A stretch of DNA of 64,000 nt from Streptomyces sp. CHD11 (GTDB lineage: Bacteria; Actinomycetota; Actinomycetes; Streptomycetales; Streptomycetaceae). The notes beneath the pieces were generated by a model. That model ran no database searches. It saw only the letters and a program-made list of their open reading frames with translations, and was not told the DNA's origin. Below, in pieces: positions 35,677 through 44,404 of the stretch (position 1 is its first letter; every line of letters starts with the position of its first letter). Position numbers and translations under genes: made by a program. The stretch is from contig NZ_JABTTS010000001.1 in the NCBI RefSeq assembly GCF_018638295.1, positions 62,001-126,000 of the forward strand. Reading direction: 5' to 3'.

Positions 35677-36095
35677 AACACCCTCCTGTCGGCTGGGCAT
35701 CTTTTTCCCCGAGATGGAGCGGCATCACCCACCGTGTGCGCATTACCTGGTCAGAGCGGTGGAAAGGCCACCGTGCGGGGGCGCGGTCAGGCTCTGGCGT
35801 CGACGAGGGCCACGCGCGGATGCCGTGGGAGCCCCACGACTGCCTGCCGGCCCGGCAGATGCCGGGACACGGAGCGGAAGCGCGCTCGCGCGAGTGGGCC
35901 GACGGCACCGCGGGGCAGAGAACCAGGGCGAACGAACCGGGGCGGCGAACGGTACGAGGGCCCTCGGAGTCGGCCTGCCCGCTCTCCACCGCGGTCCCCT
36001 CCCCTCCGCCGGAAGGGTGCCTGACGTGTCTCGACGGGCCTGCGCGTCGTTGGCTGATCGAAACCCGTACCTATCACCGCCTTCAAGGAGCCCTG
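35677..36095. other. Divergent intergenic region, nothing firm
   Basis: About 420 bases between the phosphatase and the ABC exporter operon. A minus-strand frame ending GLPRHPRVALVDARA at 35787 has coding-like bases but no recognised domain or start. The promoter of the ABC operon should lie near its right end. Confidence 0.35.
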
Positions 36096-36191
36096 GTGGC
36101 CAGAACGAGCCCGCTGTCCGCAGAACCGGGCCGGGGCGCGGCGCCCCTCCGGGGCCGGGGCGCGGCCTCGGCCGCGCGGGGCCGGACATGA
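36096..36191 (+). CDS. Possible 31-residue leader peptide coupled to ABC ATPase gene
   Basis: GTG at 36096 has AAGGAG (36085-36090) five bases upstream and opens a 31-codon frame (MARTSPLSAEPGRGAAPLRG, then RGAASAARGRT). Its TGA stop overlaps the ATG of the ATP-binding protein in ATGA (36188-36191). The ATPase gene itself has no Shine-Dalgarno site, so coupled translation from this small frame would explain its expression. The peptide is Ala/Gly/Arg-rich and unlike any known family; it may only serve regulation. Confidence 0.45.
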   Translation: MARTSPLSAEPGRGAAPLRGRGAASAARGRT

Positions 36192-36820
36192 GGCAGCGGC
36201 CGGCGGTGGTGCTGCGGGTCACCGCGGTCCGCAAGAGTTTCGGGTCCCGGCAGGTCCTGCGCGGGGTCGGCTTCGAGGCGCGGGCGGGACAACTGGTGGG
36301 CATCGTCGGCGAGAACGGCGCCGGGAAGACCACCCTGCTGCGCATCCTCAGCGGTGACCTGCGCCCGGACGACGGACACGTCGAACTGATGGGCACCCGG
36401 GGCTACTGCCCGCAGCGCCCCGTCCTGGACGAGGAACTGACCGTGCGCCAGCATCTGCGCCTCTTCCAGGTCGCCTACCGTCTGCCGGATCCGGGCCGCG
36501 CGCTCCGGCTCATCGACTCCCTCTCCGCGGGCGGTTATCTGGACACACCGGTGAGAGCCCTCAGCGGCGGCACCTCGCAGAAACTGAATCTGGTGCTCGC
36601 CCTCATGCACGACCCGGACGTCGTCCTGCTCGACGAGCCGTACCAGGGTTTCGACTGGGAGACCTACCTGCGGTTCTGGGATCTGGCCGGGGTCCTGAAG
36701 GACCACGGCCGCACCGTGATCATCGTCTCCCACCTGGCCCACGACACCGGACGCCTGGACGTCCTGCACCGGCTGCGCGACGGTCTCCTCTCCCCCTCAC
36801 CCCCGCCGGACACCACGTGA
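36188..36820 (+). CDS. ABC transporter ATP-binding protein
   Basis: A 210-residue ATPase with Walker A GENGAGKTT, signature ALSGGTSQKLNL and Walker B VVLLDEPYQGFDW, then a H-loop (VSHLAHD). The signature is slightly degenerate (GGTSQ). It forms an exporter with the permease gene that overlaps its stop by four bases. The transported substrate is unknown; small ABC-2 systems often export antibiotics or lipids. Confidence 0.92.
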   Translation: MRQRPAVVLRVTAVRKSFGSRQVLRGVGFEARAGQLVGIVGENGAGKTTLLRILSGDLRPDDGHVELMGTRGYCPQRPVLDEELTVRQHLRLFQVAYRLPDPGRALRLIDSLSAGGYLDTPVRALSGGTSQKLNLVLALMHDPDVVLLDEPYQGFDWETYLRFWDLAGVLKDHGRTVIIVSHLAHDTGRLDVLHRLRDGLLSPSPPPDTT

Positions 36821-37632
36821 ACGCCTATCTGGTCGCCTGCCGCTTCGCGCTGCTGGCCATGGCCAGGAACCGGCTGGCCGCCGTACTGCTGATCGTCTTC
36901 ATCCCGATGTGGATCACCGTCGCGAAGACCCTCACCACGCCGAAGACGTTTCCCTTCCGGCTGCGCGCCACCGGAACCTGGCTGCGCGCCGGCGGCGACG
37001 AGATCACGATGATCAGCGGGTCCCTGAACGCCGTGTCCCTCCTCGTCGGGTTCCTGATGTTCAGCGCCGCACGCCGCACCAAGGCCTTCGACCGCCGCCT
37101 CACGGCGGCCGGCTATCCCCGGACCGCCCTCGTCGGGGCGAAGCTGACCACGCTGGCCGTTGCGGCGGTGCTGGTCAGCTCCTACGCCACCGCCTGGATG
37201 CTGCTGTTCTGGACCCCGCTGCAGCCCTTCCTTCTCGGCCTCGCGGTCCTGGCGGTCTGTCTGGTCTACGGCGCCATGGGCATGTGTCTGGCCCTGTTCC
37301 TGCGCGGCGAGGTCGAGGGCCTGGTCACGATCATCATGACCAGCATCATCGACCTCGCGCCGCAGAATCCCGTCGCCAGCACCACCGCCGACAAGGCCCT
37401 GGTCGAGCTGCTTCCGAGCTACGGCTCCCTGCAGACCAGCCTCGCCGCGGGCTTCACCCGGAACGCCACGCTGAGCCCTCTGCTCCACAGCACGGCCTGG
37501 CTGACCGCCATGACGGCCACCGCTCTCGCCGCCTTCGCCCTGCGCACCCGCGTCCGTCCCACGCTGCCCGCGGCACACCGGTGGCGGCTCGCTCGCCGAT
37601 GGGCTCGGCCGAGCCGTCGGGGCCGGGGGTGA
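36817..37632 (+). CDS. ABC-2-type transporter permease
   Basis: A 271-residue membrane protein with six predicted helices (first at ~20-37, later ones at ~68-85, 108-130, 138-160, 165-185 and 228-245). The GTG start overlaps the ATPase stop (GTGA, 36817-36820), so the two are coupled. The C-terminus is basic. It is the membrane partner of the ATPase. Confidence 0.88.
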   Translation: MNAYLVACRFALLAMARNRLAAVLLIVFIPMWITVAKTLTTPKTFPFRLRATGTWLRAGGDEITMISGSLNAVSLLVGFLMFSAARRTKAFDRRLTAAGYPRTALVGAKLTTLAVAAVLVSSYATAWMLLFWTPLQPFLLGLAVLAVCLVYGAMGMCLALFLRGEVEGLVTIIMTSIIDLAPQNPVASTTADKALVELLPSYGSLQTSLAAGFTRNATLSPLLHSTAWLTAMTATALAAFALRTRVRPTLPAAHRWRLARRWARPSRRGRG

Positions 37633-37735
37633 CGAGCGTCGTCCTTCCCGCGGGGATTCACCGATTCGCGGGGCGGCTCCCGGGTAGCCGTGCTCCGACA
37701 GCAGCATCGTCAGACGAGGCAAGGGAGCAGCAGCC

Positions 37736-38566
37736 GTGAGCGAGCCGGCGTCCATCGCCCTGCAGCAGGAGATCGCCCGGCAACTGGGCGTCGACAAGGT
37801 TTTCGATGCCGAGCAGGAGACCGAGCGTCGGGTGGCCTTCCTCACCGAACGGCTCACGTCCACCGGTCTGCGCGCCCTGGTGCTCGGCATCAGTGGCGGC
37901 GTCGACTCCACCGTCGCGGGCCGGTTGTGCCAGCTCGCGGTGGAGCGGTCGCGGGCTGCCGGACACGAGGCGCGGTTCCATGCCATGCGTCTGCCGTACG
38001 GGGTCCAGGCCGACGAACACGACGCCCAGCTCGCGCTCTCCTTCATCCGGCCCGACCACGTGCTGACCGTGGACATCAAGCCCGCCTGCGACGCCGCGCT
38101 CGACGCCGCGCTCGCGGCCGGGGTTGGCTTCCGCGACGTCCGCCACCAGGATTTCGTGCACGGGAACATCAAGGCGCGCCAGCGCATGATCGCCCAGTAC
38201 GCGGTGGCCGGCGCGTACGACGGGCTGGTCGTCGGCACCGACCAGGCCGCCGAGGCGGTCACCGGCTTCTTCACCAAGTTCGGTGACGGCGCCGCCGATC
38301 TGGTCCCGCTGGCCGGTCTGACCAAACGGCGGGTGCGCGCCCTCGCGGAGGCCCTGGGCGCCCCCAGCGGCCTGGTACGGAAGACTCCCACCGCCGACCT
38401 GGAGAGCCTGGACGCGGGGAAGAGCGACGAGGAGGCACTCGGCATCACCTACGACGCCATCGACGACTTCCTCGAGGGCAAGACCGTGGACCAGCGGGAC
38501 TTCGACACCCTCGTTCACCGCTATCGCCTGACCGACCACAAGCGCCGACTCCCCAGCGGTCCCTGA
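37736..38566 (+). CDS. nadE: NH3-dependent NAD+ synthetase
   Basis: A 276-residue enzyme that amidates nicotinic acid adenine dinucleotide to NAD+. It has the ATP-pyrophosphatase P-loop LGISGGVDST (about 50-59), the binding motifs RQRMIAQYAVAGAYDGLVVGTDQAAEAVTGFFTKFGDGAADLVPLAGLTKR, and the C-terminal KTPTADLES loop, all as in NadE. No glutaminase domain is present, so ammonia is the donor. It starts with GTG about 100 bases after the ABC permease, perhaps from its own promoter. This is the clearest housekeeping-type gene in the window. Confidence 0.97.
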   Translation: MSEPASIALQQEIARQLGVDKVFDAEQETERRVAFLTERLTSTGLRALVLGISGGVDSTVAGRLCQLAVERSRAAGHEARFHAMRLPYGVQADEHDAQLALSFIRPDHVLTVDIKPACDAALDAALAAGVGFRDVRHQDFVHGNIKARQRMIAQYAVAGAYDGLVVGTDQAAEAVTGFFTKFGDGAADLVPLAGLTKRRVRALAEALGAPSGLVRKTPTADLESLDAGKSDEEALGITYDAIDDFLEGKTVDQRDFDTLVHRYRLTDHKRRLPSGP

Positions 38567-38696
38567 GACCCGGGCCGGGGCACGAGGGCGGACGGCCGGC
38601 CGGAAGTACGGATCCGCAGCGAGCCCGTGGCGCGGTCCGACAGCGCCCCGCATATTGCTTTGCACGGTCCTCTCCCGGCGTGGTTGGCTCGCGAAC

Positions 38697-39203
38697 ATGA
38701 CCTGGCTGCCCGTTGAGTTCGTCCATCCTCCGCACGTCGTGATACCGGACGGCGGGGGACACCGGCTGCGCCCCATCAGCGGCATGGACGCCCCCTTGGA
38801 CTATCCGGCCGTGATGGGTTCGCGGGAGCGGCTGTGGTCGGTCTTCGGACCCGCGTGGGGCTGGCCGTCGGCCACGATGTCGTACGAGGCGAACCTCGCC
38901 GATCTGGAGCGGCACGCCGCGGAGATCGAGGCTCACGAGTCGTTCAACTACACGATCGAGAGCGAGGACCGCACCGCGCTGCGCGGTTGTGTCTACATCG
39001 ATCCTCCGGAGAAGCCCGGAGCCGACGCCGAGATCTCGTGGTGGGTGGTGGACGAGGAGGTGGGCGGTGCGCTGGAACGGGCGCTGGACGTGTTCGTACC
39101 GGCCTGGATCGCCGCGGACTGGCCCTTCGAACGGCCGCGTTTCATCGGCCGGGACCTGTCCTGGGAGGAGTGGCTGAAGCTTCCGGACGCTTCGTCAGGA
39201 TGA
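38697..39203 (+). CDS. GNAT-like N-acetyltransferase
   Basis: A 168-residue protein starting MTWLPVEFVHPPHVVIPDGG. The central strand set (LRGCVYIDPPEKPGADAEISWWVVDEEVGGALERALDVF) and the C-terminal WPFERPRFIGRDLSWEEW motif match a GNAT-like family common in soil bacteria. The acetyl-CoA loop is not canonical, so activity is uncertain. Confidence 0.7.
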   Translation: MTWLPVEFVHPPHVVIPDGGGHRLRPISGMDAPLDYPAVMGSRERLWSVFGPAWGWPSATMSYEANLADLERHAAEIEAHESFNYTIESEDRTALRGCVYIDPPEKPGADAEISWWVVDEEVGGALERALDVFVPAWIAADWPFERPRFIGRDLSWEEWLKLPDASSG

Positions 39204-39268
39204 CCACGCTCGTCCGGCCGCCCGGTCGGCTCGGCGTGACGGGGCGGCCGGACGGGCGTGGCGAGCTG

Positions 39269-39742
39269 TCAGTGGCCGGTGGCCGGGTTCTCCGGCCGGA
39301 TACGTCCCCGCCAGCCACCGGTGGTGCCGCCGCTCTCCACGTACTCCTTGAAACGGCCCAGGTCACCCTTGACCCGCCGACCGATCAGGCCGAGGGCGTC
39401 GGCACCCTTCTCGGCGACGCCGGTCGGCTCGACCTCCATGGTGAGTTCCACGCGGGTGCGCGTGTCGTCCAGTGGCTCGAACCGGACCGAGCCGCGCTGC
39501 CGTGTGTCGCCGCTGACGGTACGCCAGGTGACCCGGTCGTCCACGAGCTGGTCGACGATCTCCGTGTCGAACTCGCGCCGCACGCCGCCGATGCTGGTGG
39601 TCCAGTGGTTGTGCCGCTCGTCGAGCTGCCTGACCTCGTCGACGCCCTCCATGAAGCGGGGGAAGTCCTCGAACTGCGTCCACTGGTCGTACGCCCTGCG
39701 GAGCGGGACGTCCACGTCGACGGTGTCCTTGACGGTGCTCAT
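39269..39742 (-). CDS. SRPBCC-family (polyketide-cyclase-like) protein
   Basis: A 157-residue START/SRPBCC helix-grip protein (VDVPLRRAYDQWTQFEDFPRFMEGVDEVRQLDERHNHW...VTWRTVSGDTRQRGSVRFEPLDDTRTRVELTMEVEP). It is the cyclase/dehydrase-like type often encoded near envelope or stress genes. It would bind a hydrophobic ligand in its groove; no reaction can be assigned. Confidence 0.88.
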   Translation of the reverse strand: MSTVKDTVDVDVPLRRAYDQWTQFEDFPRFMEGVDEVRQLDERHNHWTTSIGGVRREFDTEIVDQLVDDRVTWRTVSGDTRQRGSVRFEPLDDTRTRVELTMEVEPTGVAEKGADALGLIGRRVKGDLGRFKEYVESGGTTGGWRGRIRPENPATGH

Positions 39743-39897
39743 CGATCCCTCCTGGTCCGTTCCTGACAGGGCCGGTCACGGGGAAGGTGCCGGGCCCTGT
39801 GCCTGTCCAGGACCGCGGGTACCCGGGAAACCCGGTGTGAAAAGATCGCCGTCGGCCGCCTGTTGACCGGCCTCGACGGGTCGCCTTCCGGCACACG

Positions 39898-40881
39898 CTA
39901 CGGGCGGTCTCCATAGCGGTCGGCGATCGCGGCGGCCCGGTCCCGCAGGGCGTGGCGCAACGACTGTGGAGCGAGGGCTTCCGCATCCGTGCCGAGCTGC
40001 CACAGCGCCCACTCGGCATGGCGCAGATCCTGGAAGGTCGCCTCCAGCCGCAGCCAGCCGTCCACGCCGGGTTCCGCTTCGGGTTCCCCGCCGAGGACGG
40101 CCACCGCGGTGTTCAGCAGTTCCTCCCGCCGCTCCGGGCGCACCCGCACCAGCACGGCGACATGGCCTTCGGACAGGAACCGCGCGCAGCGTTCCCGCCA
40201 GACCCGGTCCAGGTCGACCCGGTCCGGTCGTTCCGCCGGTTCGGGGAGTTCCTCGGCGGACCGTACCCGCGACAGCCGATAGGTACGGTCCGCACCGGAT
40301 CGCCTGGCCAGCAGATAGCCCGTACCGCGTACGGTGACCAGGCCGATGGGGTCCACGGTGCGCCACTGGGGGTCCTGGCCCGTGGCCGCGTAGTGGATAC
40401 GCAGTCTGTGTCCGGTGAGCACCGCGTGCCGGATCTCGCTCATGGTCGGGTCGGGCACCTGCTCGGTGGCCGGGCGGCGGGAGAGCAGATCCGTCTCCGG
40501 CTCCACGAGTATGCGCTGCGCCGCGTCGCTCGCGGTGACCCGATGGTTCTCGGGCAGCGCGTCCACCACCTTGCGCAGGGCCGAGGCGAGCGCCGAGCCG
40601 AGACCGAACGCGTGGTCGCCGCGCCCCGATCCCGCGGTGAGCACGGCGAGGGATTCGTCGTGGTTCAGTCCGGTGAGCTCCGTCCGGAAGCCGGGCAGCA
40701 GCGCGAACCCGCCGTGCCGGCCGCGTTCGGCGTAGACCGGGACGCCGGCCGCGGAGAGCGCCTCGATGTCCCGCAGCACGGTGCGGGTGGACACTTCCAG
40801 CTCGTGGGCGAGCGTGTCCGCGGTCAGCCGGCCGCGCTGCCGCAGGAGCAGCACCAGTGAGACCAGCCGGTCGGCGCGCAT
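39898..40881 (-). CDS. HTH-WYL transcriptional regulator
   Basis: A 327-residue YafY-type regulator. It has an N-terminal HTH_11 (RLVSLVLLLRQRGRLTADTLAHELEVSTRTVLRDIEALSAAGVPVYAERGRHGG), a WYL domain at about residues 140-215 (LRIHYAATGQ...VDPIGLVTVRGTGYLLARRSG) and a WCX C-terminal extension. WYL domains bind nucleic acids or small ligands. It is divergent from a Rid-family gene, and a perfect 11-bp-arm operator lies 15 bases from its start. Confidence 0.93.
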   Translation of the reverse strand: MRADRLVSLVLLLRQRGRLTADTLAHELEVSTRTVLRDIEALSAAGVPVYAERGRHGGFALLPGFRTELTGLNHDESLAVLTAGSGRGDHAFGLGSALASALRKVVDALPENHRVTASDAAQRILVEPETDLLSRRPATEQVPDPTMSEIRHAVLTGHRLRIHYAATGQDPQWRTVDPIGLVTVRGTGYLLARRSGADRTYRLSRVRSAEELPEPAERPDRVDLDRVWRERCARFLSEGHVAVLVRVRPERREELLNTAVAVLGGEPEAEPGVDGWLRLEATFQDLRHAEWALWQLGTDAEALAPQSLRHALRDRAAAIADRYGDRP

Positions 40882-40895
40882 ACGGAGACGATACC

Positions 40896-40924
40896 GAATA
40901 CATGACCGGCGGTGTCATGTATTC
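40896..40924. promoter_or_regulatory. WYL-regulator operator, 11-bp arms
   Basis: GAATACATGAC-CGGCGGT-GTCATGTATTC is a perfect inverted repeat between the WYL regulator (start 40881) and the Rid gene (start 41012). It is AT-richer than its surroundings and very unlikely by chance. It should be the binding site of the WYL protein. Confidence 0.8.
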
Positions 40925-41011
40925 CTGGGAGCCTCGTCAGCAAGACGCCGACGGTGAGGGTGATGACCACCGCGCCGACGGACGTAATCCCGTCAATGAA
41001 GTGGAGCTGAT

Positions 41012-41413
41012 GTGGCAGTGGAACGAACGGCGGTCAACCCGGTGACGTGGTCGGTGGAGTTGGGTTTCAACCAGGGCGAGCTCGTCGCCGGGCACAACCG
41101 GACCCTGTACTGCTCCGGGCAGACCTCTATGGACAAGGACGGCAGGCCCCGGCACGACGGCGACATGGCAGGGCAGTTGGCACTCAGCCTCGACAACCTC
41201 GAGGCCGTGCTCGCGGAGGCCGGCATGTCCCTCGCGAACCTCGTCCGGCTCAACGTGTACACCACCGACGTCGATCTGCTGTTCCCGCACTACGGCGTGC
41301 TGGCAGCGCGGCTCGGCGCCGCTGGAGCGGCGCCGGCGACCACCCTGCTCGGGGTGGTGCGGCTCGCGGTGCCCGGCCAGATGGTGGAACTCGAGGGAAC
41401 CGCCGTCGCGTGA
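41012..41413 (+). CDS. Rid (YjgF/YER057c) family protein
   Basis: A 133-residue protein with the Rid fold (NRTLYCSGQTSMDKDGRPRHDGDMAGQLALSLDNLEAVLAEAGMSLANLVRLNVYTTDVD...TTLLGVVRLAVPGQMVELEGTAV). RidA proteins hydrolyse reactive imines and enamines; the arginine in VVRLA sits where the catalytic Arg is expected. The GTG start is used. It is probably regulated by the divergent WYL protein. Confidence 0.92.
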   Translation: MAVERTAVNPVTWSVELGFNQGELVAGHNRTLYCSGQTSMDKDGRPRHDGDMAGQLALSLDNLEAVLAEAGMSLANLVRLNVYTTDVDLLFPHYGVLAARLGAAGAAPATTLLGVVRLAVPGQMVELEGTAVA

Positions 41414-41455
41414 CGCGCCGTTGCCGTCCCCGATGCCCGTACTGACGGCGCCGGC

Positions 41456-42128
<673 letters not shown>

Positions 42129-43340
42129 TCAGTGGCCGGGAACGACGCCCGAGAGTTCGTTCGTGCTCTTCGGCAGGGTCACCGACCTGAGCTTCTCCCC
42201 GGACTCGATGTCGACGGCGTGCAGTTTCCGCCGGCCCGGTTCGGATACGTACGCGGTGTGGTCGCGGACGAAGAGGGTGGGGCGGGGCTGCTGCCAGTCG
42301 AGGGGCTCACGCCACTCGTCGACGACGGTGATCTTCTTCTCGACCCTGCCCGTCGCGGGGTCGATGACCCGGAGGGTGCCGTCGGTGCCGAGGACGAGCG
42401 CCTCCCCGTGAGGGCCTCGCCCGAGTGAGCGGAAGGAATAGCTGGCGCCCAGATCGACCAGGCGCAGCTTCGCCGTCTCGGTGTCGATGAGGGAGACACG
42501 GGTCGGGCGCTCGAGTTCGGCGTCGGGGTCGGTCTTGTAGTCGCCGAGAAGGACCGGGGAGGCGTCGCTGCCGGCCTGGTTGCCGATGCGGCCGTAGTCG
42601 TCGGGGGCGTCGACCTTGGTGAACTCACCGTCCTTGTAGAGCAGGACACCGTCCTCGCAGCCGACGGCGACCGCCTCGCCCTTTGCCGCGGCTTCTCCGT
42701 GGACTCCGGGGCAGTTCTCGTTGCGCGTGATCTCCTTGCCGTCCTTGTCCAGGACGAGCGCGCCGGTGCGCGTCTCCTCGGTGCCGAGGGTACTGAGGAG
42801 TTCGCCGTTGCTCAGCTCGATCGCTACGCCGTGGTGGGCCTCGGCGGAGGCGTAGGTGCGGCCTTCCGGTTTCGTTCCGCCGCTGAGGTCGGCGGGGTCG
42901 AAGACGTTGACCTCTCCGGTGCCATCGGTGAAGAGCACGGTCTTCCCGGCATGCCGGACGACATGGCCGGGCTTGGCCCCCTGGTAGGTGATGCCGGTGA
43001 GGGACCGCCCGGCGGCGTCGAGCACCCGGAAGCCGCTGTCGGTGGAGACGATGACGTGGTCGTCGTCACCGGCCGGATTGACGCGGTTGAACCCGGGCAG
43101 TGCGATGGTCCCGGCGATCTCGAGGCTTTCGCCGTCCAGGATGTACAGGCCGCCGTCGAAGGTGGCTACCAGCGGATTCCTGACCGGAGTGGTGGACGTT
43201 GCGCTCTTCTGCGACGTCTCCGTCGTCTTCGCGTCGGACACGGCGCCCTCCCCTCCCCCGCAGGCGGTCAGGACGGCGGCCACCGCCAGAGCGAGGGCCG
43301 TACCGGTGACGGTTCTGGCGTTTCGTATGCGCTTGCTCAC
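42129..43340 (-). CDS. AztD-like zinc metallochaperone lipoprotein, copy 1
   Basis: A 403-residue lipoprotein (lipobox LTACGGG near residue 27) with a beta-propeller-like body of repeated blades (VATFDGGLYILDGESLEIAG; VIVSTDSGFRVLDAAG; EALVLGTDGTLRVIDPATGRV). It matches the AztD family, whose members bind zinc and pass it to the substrate-binding protein AztC. It lies 98 bases downstream of AztC on the same strand. A second, related copy sits upstream of AztC, an unusual duplication within one locus. Confidence 0.8.
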   Translation of the reverse strand: MSKRIRNARTVTGTALALAVAAVLTACGGGEGAVSDAKTTETSQKSATSTTPVRNPLVATFDGGLYILDGESLEIAGTIALPGFNRVNPAGDDDHVIVSTDSGFRVLDAAGRSLTGITYQGAKPGHVVRHAGKTVLFTDGTGEVNVFDPADLSGGTKPEGRTYASAEAHHGVAIELSNGELLSTLGTEETRTGALVLDKDGKEITRNENCPGVHGEAAAKGEAVAVGCEDGVLLYKDGEFTKVDAPDDYGRIGNQAGSDASPVLLGDYKTDPDAELERPTRVSLIDTETAKLRLVDLGASYSFRSLGRGPHGEALVLGTDGTLRVIDPATGRVEKKITVVDEWREPLDWQQPRPTLFVRDHTAYVSEPGRRKLHAVDIESGEKLRSVTLPKSTNELSGVVPGH

Positions 43341-43438
43341 TTTGTGTGATCCTTTCGGGCCGCGCGTGGGCGGCGTCGGTGTGGTGGGTCGGGTCGGATG
43401 GGCCTGCCGCGCCGGTGCCGGCGTGGTGGCCCGGGTTC

Positions 43439-44404
43439 TCAGCGCCGGGTGAGGCCTTGGGTCACGGCGGTGGCGTTCGCGCGCATCATCCGCAGGTAGG
43501 TGTCGGCGCCCTGGCCGCGTGCGGTGAGTGATTCCGAGTAGAGCTCGACGACCTCGACCCGGCCGCCCAGTTCGTCGCGCAGGACGTCTGCCAGTCGTGT
43601 GGGCCGGGAGGAGTCGGCGAACACGGTACGCACCCCGGCCTCGCGCATGGCCCTGGTGAGTGACCGCAGGTCGGAGGAGCTGGGCGACGCCAGGGTGGTG
43701 CCGCTGGGGACGACCGCGCCGATCACCCGGAAGCCGAAGCGGTCGGCGAAATAGCCGAAGACGTGGTGGTTGGTGACCAGGGAACGCCGGTCCTCGGGGA
43801 TGCGGTCGAAGGACTTCTCCATCCAGGCGGTGAGACGGGCGAGTTGGCGGTCGTAGCGGGCGGCGTTGCCGCGGAGCGTCTTCTCGTCGACGCCGTCCAC
43901 CTTCTCGATCACCTCGTCGGCGATCAGGCCGGCGGCCAGGCGCACGCGGTCGGGGTCGGTCCAGAAGTGCGGGTCCGGCTGCCCGGCGCCCTCCTCGGGT
44001 CCTCCGCCGGCCGGCGGCCGGAAGGTGAGGGGGTCCACCGCATTGCCGACCTCGAAGGTGGCCACGCCGGAGTCGTCGGCGGCCTCCACGTGTCGCAGTA
44101 CGTTCTCCTCCAGGCCCAGCCCGCTGAAGACCACCAGGTCGGCGCTCTCGAGTTCAGCGGCCTGCCGGGCCGACAGGCCGAAGGAGTGCGGGTCGGCGTC
44201 GGGCTTCATCAGGACGGTGACGTCGGCCTCCCGGCCGACGATCTCCCGGGTGACGTCGCCGAGGATGTTGGTCGTCACCACGACACGGGGCCGGTCGTCA
44301 CCGCCTGCGCCGGCGCAGGCGGTGGCCGTTCCGGTGCAGGCGAGGGCGATCAGAGACCACAGCAGGCGGCGCATCCGCGGCAGGATCCCCTTCGGTGTCG
44401 TCAT
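43439..44404 (-). CDS. aztC: Zinc ABC transporter substrate-binding lipoprotein (AztC-type)
   Basis: A 321-residue cluster A-I solute-binding protein with a lipoprotein signal (LLWSLIALACTGTATACAG). Likely zinc ligands are His73 (DADPHSFG), His146 (QPDPHFW), His213 or His214 (VTNHHVFGYF) and Asp264 (VFADSSRPT), as in ZnuA/AztC. The DPHSFG loop is short, without the long His-rich loop of ZnuA, which agrees with a chaperone-assisted AztC. ATG overlaps the upstream AztD-like stop in ATGA (44401-44404). Confidence 0.92.
   Translation of the reverse strand: MTTPKGILPRMRRLLWSLIALACTGTATACAGAGGDDRPRVVVTTNILGDVTREIVGREADVTVLMKPDADPHSFGLSARQAAELESADLVVFSGLGLEENVLRHVEAADDSGVATFEVGNAVDPLTFRPPAGGGPEEGAGQPDPHFWTDPDRVRLAAGLIADEVIEKVDGVDEKTLRGNAARYDRQLARLTAWMEKSFDRIPEDRRSLVTNHHVFGYFADRFGFRVIGAVVPSGTTLASPSSSDLRSLTRAMREAGVRTVFADSSRPTRLADVLRDELGGRVEVVELYSESLTARGQGADTYLRMMRANATAVTQGLTRR

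Noticed and set aside
35787..36086. Minus-strand ORF of about 100 codons
   Set aside because: No ribosome site, no family resemblance, and it overlaps the likely promoter and leader of the ABC operon.
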